In this document: piece by piece, positions 31,187 to 39,187 of the stretch
How positions within the stretch are numbered: the stretch's first letter is position 1
How the letters are laid out: each line of letters begins with the position of its first letter
NCBI GenBank assembly: GCA_963575745.1
Contig: CAUYUJ010010402.1
Coordinates: 52,501-116,500 of the forward strand
Reading direction: 5' to 3'
DNA length: 64,000 nucleotides
Source of the DNA: Prorocentrum cordatum
Taxonomy: Eukaryota > Sar > Dinophyceae > Prorocentrales > Prorocentraceae
Notes under the pieces: model-generated
Told to the model about the DNA's origin: nothing
Databases searched by the model: none
Seen by the model: only the letters and a program-made list of their open reading frames with translations
Translations under genes and position numbers: made by a program

Positions 31187-31340
31187 ATCGGTCGGAAGAA
31201 GTAGGCAGGTAGAACTATGACGCAGGAAGGCGTTGAACGTAGATTGGGCTCCCTCCGCCCCCTTGGGAGGACGGAAGGGTGGAGCCACTCGACCGTTGCA
31301 GCAGGAAGGCGCTCGAAGTGGACTGGACTAGGGGAACCCT
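31187..31340. mobile_element. F3 short inverted-repeat element, truncated copy
   Basis: It starts TCGGTCGGAAGAAGTAGGC, has TGACGCAGGAAGGCGTTGAA and GGCTCCCTCCGCCCCCTTGG, and stops where the F4 copy at 31340 begins. The right terminal repeat is missing, so F4 may have inserted into it or cut it. Confidence 0.65.
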
Positions 31341-31583
31341 CGGGGATCCTCTGACCCGGGTCAATCCAGACCCGGGTCAGCAGGAAACCAAACACCGCAA
31401 TGCAGGAAAAAAAAACTGCAACGCAGGTCCTCGCAAACCCGGGTCAGCCAATACGCGCGGCCGCCTCGCGGCCACGAGCGGCTCCCTAACCCGGGTCAGC
31501 CAGAGGGGGCCTTCGCAGGATCCTGCAGGATCCGGCGCCCTGGCTGACCCCCGTTTGCACTGACCCCCGTCTCGAGGCTCCCG
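31340..31583. mobile_element. F4 repeat, copy 2
   Basis: Nearly identical by eye to the copy at 43426-43670, down to a poly-A run (AGGAAAAAAAAACTGC) in the middle. It contains five GACCCGGGTC-type words and the palindrome GGATCCTGCAGGATCC. The similarity suggests recent movement or recent duplication. Confidence 0.8.
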
Positions 31584-31777
31584 AAACCCAAGCAAACCTG
31601 CTTTCGACGACCGGGCGGGCAAAAGCTGCGGACAGGCCGGCGGCAGCCCCGCACAGAGCGGGGCTGCCGCACGGGGCCCCCGAGGGGGGGCGGGGCAGGC
31701 TCTCGGACCCCCGGGCCGGCGCGGGCAAGGGGCGAGCGGGGGGCCGAGGCGTCCACCCTGGGAGCCTACGTACGGTC
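31584..31777. other. Short GC-rich spacer
   Basis: It shares GGCCGGCGCGGGCAAGGGGCG-type text (in parts) with 30.44-30.49 kb (GGGTCGGCGCCGCAGGGGCG), so it may be an old duplicate. No gene. Confidence 0.35.
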
Positions 31778-31943
31778 AGGTCGGGCATGTCCTCCTACAG
31801 GCGGGCTGTGGAGGAGCAAACGGCAAAGCAGTCGAGAGATGCCCAGGCATGGTCGAGGTGAGTCCCAAACTGGTGCCCAGGCCATGTTTTTTGTTAAAAC
31901 TATGTTTGGGTATTCCTCCTGTAGAGGGACATGTCCGACTTGA
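31778..31943. mobile_element. F7 short inverted-repeat element, copy 2
   Basis: The left end AGGTCGGGCATGTCCTCC, then TACAGGCGG, mirrors CCTCCTGTAGAGGGACATG, then TCCGACT. About 166 bases; the best-preserved copy of the family. Confidence 0.7.
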
Positions 31944-31946
31944 GCA

Positions 31947-32125
31947 TACAGCAGGAGCCCGATCACAAGAGATGCCTTCCACGAGAAACCCAACCCTGAG
32001 ACCCCAGGACGCTCATTGATGTTTTGTCAAGGAACGTCACGCCTTCCATGGCAAAGCAATCGAAAACCAAGACGCCCAGGGCACCCTGAAGACAAGCAGG
32101 GTCTCTTAGCAGGGTCTCCACTATC
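31947..32125. mobile_element. F8 MITE, copy 2
   Basis: It starts TACAGCAGGAGCCCGATC, four bases after the F7 copy. Body AACCCTGAGACCCCAGGACG, AGGAACGTCACGCCTTCC and GGGCACCCTGAAGACAAGC. It ends AGGGTCTCCACTA, with one base lost from the CACTGTA end. Confidence 0.65.
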
Positions 32126-32305
32126 CCAGTGCTTCTGAGAATGAGGCTGCTTCTTAGAAACAGCAGGCTTACATCTGTAGATGAGGCCCGCGCCTTCTGA
32201 GAAGCAGCCTCCTTGTAAGAAGCCTTCCCCCCTCCCCCTTCCCCCAATCCTGCGACGCCCTGATTTTATCAATACGTGGTCCCTGGAAGCCCCGACCTTT
32301 TTTTC
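32126..32305. other. Unassigned, CTTCTGAGAAGCAG words
   Basis: It carries GCGCCTTCTGAGAAGCAGCC and GAGGCTGCTTCTTAG (inverse of each other), reminiscent of F10 interiors. No gene. Confidence 0.4.
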
Positions 32306-32353
32306 CCGGGACCGGATTTTCATCCTTGAGGCGTTTTTAAACGGTCCCGGGGC
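32306..32353. repeat. CCCGGGACCG miniature inverted repeat
   Basis: CCCGGGACCGGATTTTCATC at the left and AAACGGTCCCGGG at the right are inverted ends 48 bases apart. The left end is the same as the left border of the satellite-bearing element at 36805. Confidence 0.5.
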
Positions 32354-32577
32354 CCGGCGGCGGCCCCGAGAAGCCGAAAACGACCCTCCGGTCCTGATCG
32401 TTTCACAAGGCGAGCACGTCTGGGTTTGCATTCCTCCAAACCTCAAGGTGCCACGGGACCCTTTCCTTGGGCCGCAAACCCTCGGAGGAGAGCCGAAAAT
32501 TGACGGATTATGTCTGGGCCCCCCTTCTGCGCGTGGCCGAACATGGACACAGGTCTTTCCCCCATCGTTGCCAACGA

Positions 32578-32610
<33 letters not shown>

Positions 32611-32938
32611 GCGACGACGACGACGACGACGACGGGCGACGACGGCAACGACGACGACGACGACGACCACCACCACCACCACGACCACGACCACCACCAC
32701 CACCACCACCACCACCTCAACACACACACACACACACACACACACCCGCGCGGCGCCTCTGCTCCAGGAGAGCGCCCGCTCCGCCTTTGAGGGGCAACGA
32801 TAGGGGGAATAGGCATAGAGCGGATGCATCGACCTGGAATCGGCGATACATCGCCGATGGATCGGCGATACGGGTTGGGGCTATCGGGCCCCTATCGGCG
32901 ATCAATGGGCGATTGGGGGTCGATGCATCCCCCCCTAT

Positions 32939-33134
32939 TTTGGACGCCCGAAATGGGTACGGAAAAAATGGGTACAATGCCCAACAACAAATGTCGTTCC
33001 AAACCAACAGCGGCCGCTGTTGGGCCGGCGGCCTTCTGTCTCGAATGGACACAGGCCGCGGCGGCGTGGACAGCGAGTCCTGTTCAAAATGAACAGGAAT
33101 TGCTGTTGGGCATTGTACCCATTCTTTCCGTACA
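32939..33134. mobile_element. F5 inverted-repeat element, right end missing
   Basis: The left end TTTGGACGCCCGAAATGGG is intact. The interior has the palindrome CAACAGCGGCCGCTGTTG, ATGGACACAGGCCGCGGCGG and GGGCATTGTACCCATTC. The sequence stops at TTTCCGTAC, where F6 begins, and the expected CCATGTCGGGCGTCCA end is absent. Confidence 0.7.
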
Positions 33135-33311
33135 GTCGGGGCCTTGACCTAAGGAACCCAAAATAAGGAACGAGGCCCCTTTTTTACCATAAGTTGAACT
33201 GCGATTTCCCATCGAAAACATAAGGAAAACCTGAGGCAAGCTGTGAAACACGTAAGGAACACGGAGCCCCTCCCCAACGAAAAGGGTTCCTTCTTCAGGG
33301 CCCCGACTGTA
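33131..33311. mobile_element. F6 Tc1/mariner-like MITE, intact copy
   Basis: The left end TACAGTCGGGGCCTTGACC and right end GGGCCCCGACTGTA are inverted. TA at each border and the CAGT start are hallmarks of Tc1/mariner ends. About 181 bases, same size as the copy in retroelement C. Confidence 0.8.
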
Positions 33312-33472
33312 TGCCTATCCCCCCTTATCGTTGCCCGCTCCGCCTGCTGCCGACCCCGCGCGCCTGCCTCACGCCGCCCCGCGGGGCATACGGGGCGGCC
33401 CGCGCGTGCCACGGCGCTCCAGGCGCTGCGGAACGCGGCGCCGGGCCGCACTGCGTCGCCGTCGCGCCGCCA

Positions 33473-33514
<42 letters not shown>

Positions 33515-33604
33515 GCGTCGGTGTCGGCGCCGGGCTCGTCGTCGTCGTCGCAAGTTGCTCCTCCGAGGGCCTGTGGCCCAAGGAACGAATCCCGTGGCAC
33601 GTTG

Positions 33605-33887
33605 ATGCGGCCCCTGTGGGGGTCCCCGGACGAACAGTACCCTGGGAGGAGCCCGCAGTTCGGGTCAGAGATGGCTCTCCTCCTGTGTGCGTGCGGCCTT
33701 TCAGGCGCCCCGGAGCGCTCCAAGAGGACCCAAACAGACCCCCAGGACGGACCAAGAGGGCTCCGAGTCGCCGACCGATCCATCCAAGACGCCCAAGATG
33801 GCCTCCAGACGGCCGAAGACACATCCAAGACGCCCCAAGAGGCCTCCAAGAGACGTCTCAACCCTAGAGGAAACAATTCCTGATTCC
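33605..33887. other. CAAGACGCCC minisatellite-like stretch
   Basis: From about 33715, ACCAAGAGG, CATCCAAGACGCCCAAGATG and CCCCAAGAGGCCTCCAAG repeat a 10-13-base CCAAGA-GGCC theme also found at 35.2-35.8, 41.5 and 42.6-42.8 kb. No gene. Confidence 0.45.
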
Positions 33888-35200
33888 CCTTCTGTTTTCC
33901 CCAACCATCCTGTGGTGTTGGGTCCTCGTTTTGAAAAAACGGTCCCCGCGTTCCCTCCCTCCCTCCTTCCCTCCCTCCTTCCTTCCTCCTCCCCTCCTCC
34001 CTTCACCGCCCGCATGCGTCACGCACACCCAATTCGGCATACCCCTCACACGCTTCATCGCCCCATGGGGTGTTCCACCGAAGGCCCCAGTGGCAGGGTC
34101 CGCATGCACTTCCACATCCACTTCGGCGCACCCCTCACATGTTTCGTGGCCCCAAAGGGTGCTCCGCCGAAGACCCCAGTGGCAGGGTCCGCATGCATTT
34201 CAACTTCCATTCCGACGCATCCCTCACACGTTTCGTGGCCCCATGGGGTGTTCCGCAGAAGGCCCAAGTGGCAGGGTCCGCATGCAGGTCCACCTACATT
34301 CCGACGCACCCCTCACACGCTTCATCGCCCCATAGGGAGCTCCACCGAAGGCCCCAGTGGCAGGGTCCGCATGCAGTTGCACATCCACTTCGGCGCACCC
34401 CTCACACGTTTCGTGGCCCCATAGGGTGCTCCGCCGAAGGCCCGAGTGGCAGGGTCCGCATGCAGTTCCACCTCCATTCCGACGCACCCCTCACACGTTC
34501 AGTGGCCCCAAAGGGTGCTCCGCCGAAGGCCCCAGTGGCAGGGTCCGCATGCAGTTCCATCCCAATTCTGGCGCATTCTCACACGTTCTGCGGCCCCATA
34601 GGGTACTCCGCCGAAGGCCCGAGTGGCAGGGTCCGCATGCAGTTCCACCTCCAGTTCGGCGCACCCCTCACACGTTTCGTGGCCCCATGGGGTGTTCCGC
34701 CGAAGGCCCCAATGCCAGGTTCCGCATGCAGTTCCACCTCCAGTTCGGCGCACCCCTCACACGTTTCGCGGCCCCGTATGGTGCTCAGCCGAAGGTCCCA
34801 GTGTCAGGGATCGCATGCAGTTCCCCCCCAATCCGGCGCAGCCCTCACATTTTCATGGCCCCACACCCCAGTGGCAGGGTCCGCATGCAGTTCCATCTCC
34901 AGTTCGGCGCACCCCTCACACGCTTCATCGCCCCATAGGGAGCTCCGCCCAAGGCCCTAGCAGTGGCAGCGCCGGCAGACGGTTCCACCCTGCCTTCGGG
35001 CGCACCCCTCACACGTTCCGTGGCCTCACATTGGGCTCCACCGACGGCTCCAGTGGCAACGTCCGCATGTCGTACCCGTGTCAATTTCGGCACACACGTG
35101 ACACGCGTCGTGACCTCAGAGATGTTCACCGAGGTCGAGACCCACAACTGCGTTTCTCACAACTGCACATGGTTGGGTCCCTCGCCAGGATAATTCAAGG
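33888..35200 (+). repeat. Composite element 1 with 89-bp satellite
   Basis: The 5' flank CCCCAACCATCCTGTGGTG, TTGGGTCCTCGTTTTGAA is followed by a CCCTCCCTCCTT tract, then 12-13 tandem units (34010-35110), then the 3' flank CACAACTGCACATGGTTGG, GTCCCTCGCCAGGATAAT. The word GCAGGGTCCGCATGCA recurs at 34093, 34182, 34271, 34360, 34449 and 34538, exactly 89 apart, then with spacings of 88 to 92 and one short unit of 71. All three plus-strand frames stay open because 89 is not a multiple of 3 and the unit lacks stops. Both flanks recur at 36.83 and 37.80 kb. Confidence 0.85.
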
Positions 35201-35775
35201 ATGTTTGCATTCTCGCTTGTTCGGCTTCCGGGCGCTTCAAGACGGACCAAGATCGCCCAATGATGACCCAAGAGGCCTAAACAGGGCCCCCAAGCGGCCC
35301 AAGAAGCCTCCAAGACGGCCCAAGAGGCACCCAAGACGGCGTGAACAGGTGGACCGAACGGGGAACCCGAACTGGTGTTTCCAGCCCTCGGCCCCACTCG
35401 AGGACCCAAGAGGCCCCCAAGGCCCCCAAGAGAAAAAGAGACCCAAAAAGGCCCCCAAGAAGCCCGAAAGTAGGCCCCCAAGAGGCCCCCAGAAGCCCAA
35501 AGGAGGTCCACAAAAGGCCCCCGTGAGACCCCAGTGAGGCCCGAGGCGGTCCCCAAAAATACCACCAAGCGGCCCCCGATAGGCCCCCCAAGGACCCCAA
35601 GAAGCCTCACGAAGAAGCGTCTTGTCCACGACCACCAAGACGCTCCCCAGAGGCGCCAAGAGGCCCCCGTCAGGCCCCAGGTGGTCACAGAAATACCGCC
35701 AAGAGGCTCCCGAGTGGCCTCCCAAGGACAGACACCAAGAAGCCTCCCCACGACCAAGTTTGGCCCCATAATGCT
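35201..35775. repeat. GAGGCCCCCAAGA minisatellite
   Basis: From 35260 the themes CCCAAGAGGCC, CCCAAGAAGCC and CCAAGACGGCC repeat about every 11-15 bases to 35765. It is non-coding by appearance; the frames give Pro/Lys/Arg strings. Confidence 0.65.
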
Positions 35776-36001
35776 CTAAGAAGCTGTCGAGAGTCCTCCT
35801 CCTTGTCCTCATCCTCCCCTCGTCATCCTCCTTCTCCTCCTGCTCCTCTATCTCCATCTCGCCTCGAGCACACCCGTATGTACCATGACGGCACATGACG
35901 GCCTCCCAACAAGCCCCCCAGAAACAGCTACACAGGAACGACCACCGCCTAGCAGCGCAACATGGGCAACAAACGCGCGGGCAACATCCAGCGATGCCAC
36001 A
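35776..36001. other. Unassigned short stretch
   Basis: A CTCCTCCTTGTCC-like pyrimidine stretch to 35860, then ordinary sequence to the F8 copy. No gene. Confidence 0.4.
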
Positions 36002-36169
36002 TCACAGTGGAGGCCAGTCCACAAGAAACCCTACCATGAGACCCCAAGACGTCAATTGATTTTTGGTGTGGGAACGTCACGCTTTCCGTTGCAAAGCCAT
36101 CGGCAACCACGACACCCAAGGCACACTGGAGGCAAGCAGGGTGTCTCTTGGCATGGGTCTCCACTGCAT
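36002..36169. mobile_element. F8 MITE, copy 3
   Basis: CACAGTGGAGGCCAGTCC at the left and GGGTCTCCACTGC at the right are inverted; the flanking TA is mutated on both sides. Body ACCATGAGACCCCAAGACG, GGGAACGTCACGCTTTCCG and CACACTGGAGGCAAGCAGG matches the other copies. Confidence 0.7.
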
Positions 36170-36402
36170 GGGTCGGCGGACGGAGAGAAGCGATTCAAGA
36201 AGGACCACCTTGGCATCAGGAGGGGCTCTGGCTTTCGGGCCGTTCCTTAGGTCGAGGTAGTGGAAACTATTCGTGGCCGAGGCTCGCCGTGGCCAACAAG
36301 CGCCCCCTCGTTCCTTGTCCGTCGTTCCTTGCGGTAGCACGATGACCGCATGCGCCCGCAGCATCTTGCACAGAGCAACTGGCCACAGCCATGTTACTTA
36401 CT
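36170..36402. other. Unassigned short stretch
   Basis: Ordinary sequence between two MITEs; no recognisable gene. Confidence 0.35.
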
Positions 36403-36571
36403 TACAGTCGACCCGTATCATGAGGATGCGCGGTAAGGATGCAAGGGCGTTGGAAGGCCCATGCCGACACTTTGCGAGCGGGGCGCGGCCAGCGGAAGTC
36501 GTTAAGGATGGGCCGAAAGGGCGAGGATGTAAGGGTCAGGCTGCCCATCCTTACTATGCGGGCCGACTGTA
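36403..36571. mobile_element. F9 Tc1/mariner-like MITE, uninterrupted copy
   Basis: It starts TACAGTCGACCCGTATC and ends TATGCGGGCCGACTGTA, both bordered by TA with CAGT. The body has AAGGATGCAAGGGCGTTGG, GAGCGGGGCGCGGCCAGCGG and GAGGATGTAAGGGTCAGG. It is 169 bases long and serves as the empty-site reference for the interrupted copy at 45283-45595. Confidence 0.8.
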
Positions 36572-36804
36572 CAGGTGTGCAGCGGAGTCGGATGAAAACC
36601 CCAGGCCAGCGACAGAGGAAACGCGAGCGGGCAACGCAGAACCGAGAGGGCCGCCGAGGGATGGGCAGGGGCAACCGCGGAGAATCGAACAAGACATTCG
36701 TCGTCGTCGTCGTCGTCGTCATCGCCGTCGCCTTTTTAAAACACAACTGAAGGCCCCCGACGTCGTGTTTTTTCACACGTCGACCCCCAGGTGCCTGGAC
36801 CCCT
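36572..36804. other. Short spacer, GTC run
   Basis: A GTCGTCGTCGTC run lies at 36699-36720. No gene seen. Confidence 0.35.
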
Positions 36805-37855
36805 TCCCGGGACCGGATTTTCATCCCGAGTCCCAACCATTCTGTGGTGTTGGGTCCTCGTTTTGAAGAGACAGCGCCCCGCGTTCCTCCTCTCATCCTC
36901 TCCTCCTCCTCCTCCTCCTCCTCCTCCTCCTCCTCCTCCTCCTCCTCCTCCTCCTCCCCCTCTTCCCTCCTCCACTCCCTGCCTCTGCCCTCCGCATACC
37001 CATTTCTGCGCACCACTCACACGTTTCGTGGCCCCATAGGGCGCTCCGCCGAAGGCCCCAGTGGCAGGGTCAACATGCAGTTCCGCCTCCAGTTCAGCGC
37101 ACCCCTCGAACCTTCGGTGGCCCCAGAAGGTGCTCCACCGAAGGCCCCAGAGGCAGAGACAGCATGCAATTCCACCCCCAATCCAGCGCACCCCTCGCTT
37201 GTTTGGTGGCCCCGTAGGGTGCTGCACCCAAGGCCCCGGTGGCAGGGTCCGCATGATGTTACACCCTCATTTCAGCGCACCCCTCGCACGTTTCGTGGCC
37301 CCATAGGGCGCTCCACCGAAGGCCCCAGTGGCAGGGTCCGCATGCAGTTCCACCTTCATTCCGACGCACCCCTCACACGTTTCGTGGCCCCAAAGGGTGC
37401 TGCACCCAAGACCCCAGTGGCAGGGTCCGCATGCAGTTCCACCTCCATTTCGGCGCACCCCTCGCACGTTCGGTGGCCCCAGAAGGTGCTCCACCGAAGG
37501 CCCCAGTGGCAGGGACCGCATGCAGTTCCACCCCCAATCTGGCCCAACCCTCACACGTTTCGTGGCCCCATCGGGTGCTCCACCGAATACCCCAATGGCC
37601 GCGCCCGCATGCAATTCCCCCTTTTATTTCAGCGCACCCTTCACACGTTTCGTGGCCCCATAGGGAGATCCGCCAAGGGCCCTAGTGACAACGTCTGCAT
37701 GGCATACTCGTGCTAATTTTGGCACACCCGTCATACGAGTCGTGGCCCCAGCGAGTGGTTCACCGAGGACGATGCCCACAATTGCATCACTCGCAACTGC
37801 ACATGGTTGAGTCCTCTGCCAGGATAATCGTTCACGGTCCCGGGACCCAGCGAGG
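36805..37855 (+). repeat. Composite element 2 with 89-bp satellite
   Basis: The left border CCCGGGACCGGATTTTCATC is followed by CCCAACCATTCTGTGGTG and TTGGGTCCTCGTTTTGAA as in composite 1, then a CTC tract (36898-36975) and about 8 units of the 89-bp satellite. Anchors lie at 37064, 37153, 37242, 37331, 37420, 37509 and 37598, all exactly 89 apart. The 3' flank is CAACTGCACATGGTTGAG, CTGCCAGGATAATCG and CACGGTCCCGGGAC. The right end CGGTCCCGGG is the inverse of the left border. Confidence 0.85.
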
Positions 37856-38255
37856 GCCCCCAGAGACCGAAAATGGTCAAAAACCTACCGTCGTGATTTT
37901 GTCCCGGCGCGAGGGGGTCGGGGCTTTCGGCAGTTCGCGCGGATATCTTGGACTTGGAATACCAAATGGGACCTGCTCCAGACCTGCTCCAGAACAGGAA
38001 CATACCGTAGACGGATCGACCCTTTCTCCGACCTTGCACCGCGCCAAACACAACGGCCACGTTGACCATAAACGCATCCACCCAGAACGTGCCTGTGGAC
38101 GTCACGGCACCCAACGTGTCCGTAGACGCTTGTGGCTGGGACGTGAGAGCGGTGTTTGGCATCGGCCCAAGATGTTGGTCTCCTGGAAGCAGGTAGGCTT
38201 AGCCCTCCCACCCCGATCCCTGGGTTGGAAGAGAAGCAACCGAAGGGACAACAGC
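37856..38255 (+). other. Spacer with a possible short exon
   Basis: At about 38015-38195 a plus frame reads APNTTATLTINASTQNVPVD and VTAPNVSVDACGWDVRAVFG, then AGCAG followed by GTAGGC, which would suit a splice donor. The quality is better than surrounding frames but it is only about 60 codons with no neighbour. A half F2 arm (TTCGCGCGGATATCTTGG) lies near 37936. Confidence 0.25.
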
Positions 38256-38382
38256 TTCGAGAGGTCCGCGCGGGTCGGTGCTGAACCCCCTCGCTGGCGC
38301 GCGGAGCGCGCTGTGCGGCGGCACCTGAGGCGCCGTCAGAGGGGGATCCAGCGACGATCCAAGAAATTCGAGCGGACCTCCA
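38256..38382. mobile_element. F2 hairpin element, diverged copy
   Basis: The arms TCGAGAGGTCCGCGCGGG and AAATTCGAGCGGACCTCC flank the same two internal hairpins (CTGGCGCGCGGAGCGCGC and GGCGGCACCTGAGGCGCCG). The outermost CATAAAC ends of other copies are missing. Confidence 0.6.
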
Positions 38383-38389
38383 ATATTGT

Positions 38390-38490
38390 CAAGTCGGGCA
38401 TGCCCCCCTACACTCGGAACTTGGAAGAACAGAACAGCAGCCAAACCATTCCTCAAAATAATCAAACAAAAACTGAAACAAATCCCGCTG
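38390..38490. mobile_element. F7 element, left part only
   Basis: AAGTCGGGCATGCCCCCC, TACACTCGGAACTTGGAAG and AATCAAACAAAAACTGAAAC follow the left half of the 23.36-kb copy. No right terminal repeat is seen. Confidence 0.45.
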
Positions 38491-38514
38491 GGGCAGCGCC
38501 GGAAGAGCCAACCC

Positions 38515-38587
38515 TTGGCGCGTTTCGCGCAAAGGACACGGGCGGCGGCCCCCCCGGCGCGGATCCGAGAGGAGCCGCGCAGACCTA
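38515..38587. mobile_element. Possible small F2-like hairpin
   Basis: CTTGGCGCGTTTCGCGCAAAG, then GGCGGCGGCCCCCCCGGCG, then GGATCCGAGAGGAGCCGCGC. The arms are short and diverged, so membership in F2 is uncertain. Confidence 0.3.
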
Positions 38588-38619
38588 CGGCAGCCTTTGT
38601 GCATGCGCTGCTGGCCTGC

Positions 38620-38768
38620 CTCGACGACGACGACGCCAGCGGCCGAGACCGACGGCCGGCCACAGCGGCGGAGGCGGCGGCGGCGGCAACGACCACGACG
38701 AAGACGACGACGACGACGACCGCGACGACGACGACAACCACGGCGGCGGCGACGGCGACGGCGACGAC

Positions 38769-38841
<73 letters not shown>

Positions 38842-38925
38842 GCGGCGGCGGCGGCCGCGACGACCACGACAACGACGACGACGACGACGACGATGATGAC
38901 CGCCATCGTCGTCGTCGCCGCCGCC
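38620..38925. repeat. GAC/CGA trinucleotide tract
   Basis: GACGACGAC repeats with GGCGGC blocks (38660-38850 and 38855-38895) and a short GTCGTCGTC inverse at 38908-38920. Asp, Arg and Thr strings in the frames are artefacts of the repeat. Confidence 0.9.
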
Positions 38926-39084
38926 GCCCCCAGCGCCCGGCATCAGGCCGACATCGGCGCCAAGCGGCAGGCGTCCGCCGGACGTGCGCGCCTTCTCCCG
39001 CCCCCGGCCAGTGGGCGAGTTTTTCTCGCGCCCGCCGGCCGTGCCGCCTCAGGCGCTTGGCTTGGCAGGCTTGGCCTCGGAGGG

Positions 39085-39175
39085 AGGGAGGGAGGGAGGG
39101 GAGGGAGGGAGGGAAGGAAGGAGGAGGAGGGAGGGAGAGGAGGAGGAGGAGGAGGAGGAGGAGGAGGAGGAGTTT
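39085..39175. repeat. GGAGG tract ending in GGA repeats
   Basis: GGGAGGGAGGGAGG from 39079, then GAGGAGGAG to 39170, then TTTTTTCC. It lies just past the stop codon end of the PPR-like gene on the other strand. Confidence 0.85.
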
Positions 39176-39187
39176 TTTCCAGCATAT

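Larger units (their letters stand above)
30204..31190. repeat. GGGCGACCGACAGGGGG dispersed repeat, four units
   Basis: Units begin near 30211, 30314, 31050 and 31127. Each has TTCGA(A)GGGGGG, then GGGCGACCGACAGGGGGCC (or close), CAGCTCAGGGGG and GACCTCGACCTGGAATCGGCG (in parts). The first two are 103 bases apart. F3 and F2 elements lie between the pairs. Confidence 0.6.
32444..33604. repeat. Nested palindrome of about 1.16 kb
   Basis: The outer arms are 32444-32493 and 33554-33604. The left arm reads GGTGCCACGGGACCC, TTTCCTTGGGCC, CCCTCGGAGGAG and the right arm reads its inverse. Next inward are a GAC repeat (32575-32665) and its inverse GTC repeat (33478-33550). Then GGGCAACGATAGGGGGAATA, GGCATA (32793-32817) pairs with TATGCCTATCCCCCCTTATC, GTTGCCC (33309-33337). 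Inside lie a GCATCGACC palindrome (32820-32936), an F5 copy and an F6 copy. It looks like insertions into insertions. Confidence 0.7.

Noticed and set aside
34070-35537. Frames of about 190-300 codons over the 89-bp satellite
   Set aside because: Every forward frame is open because of the repeat unit. Without transcript data no frame can be preferred, so it is reported as a satellite and finding, not as a gene.
34010-37790. 89-bp array as a CRISPR array
   Set aside because: Whole units are similar, with no alternation of constant repeat and unique spacer, no cas genes, and the DNA is nuclear eukaryotic in character.
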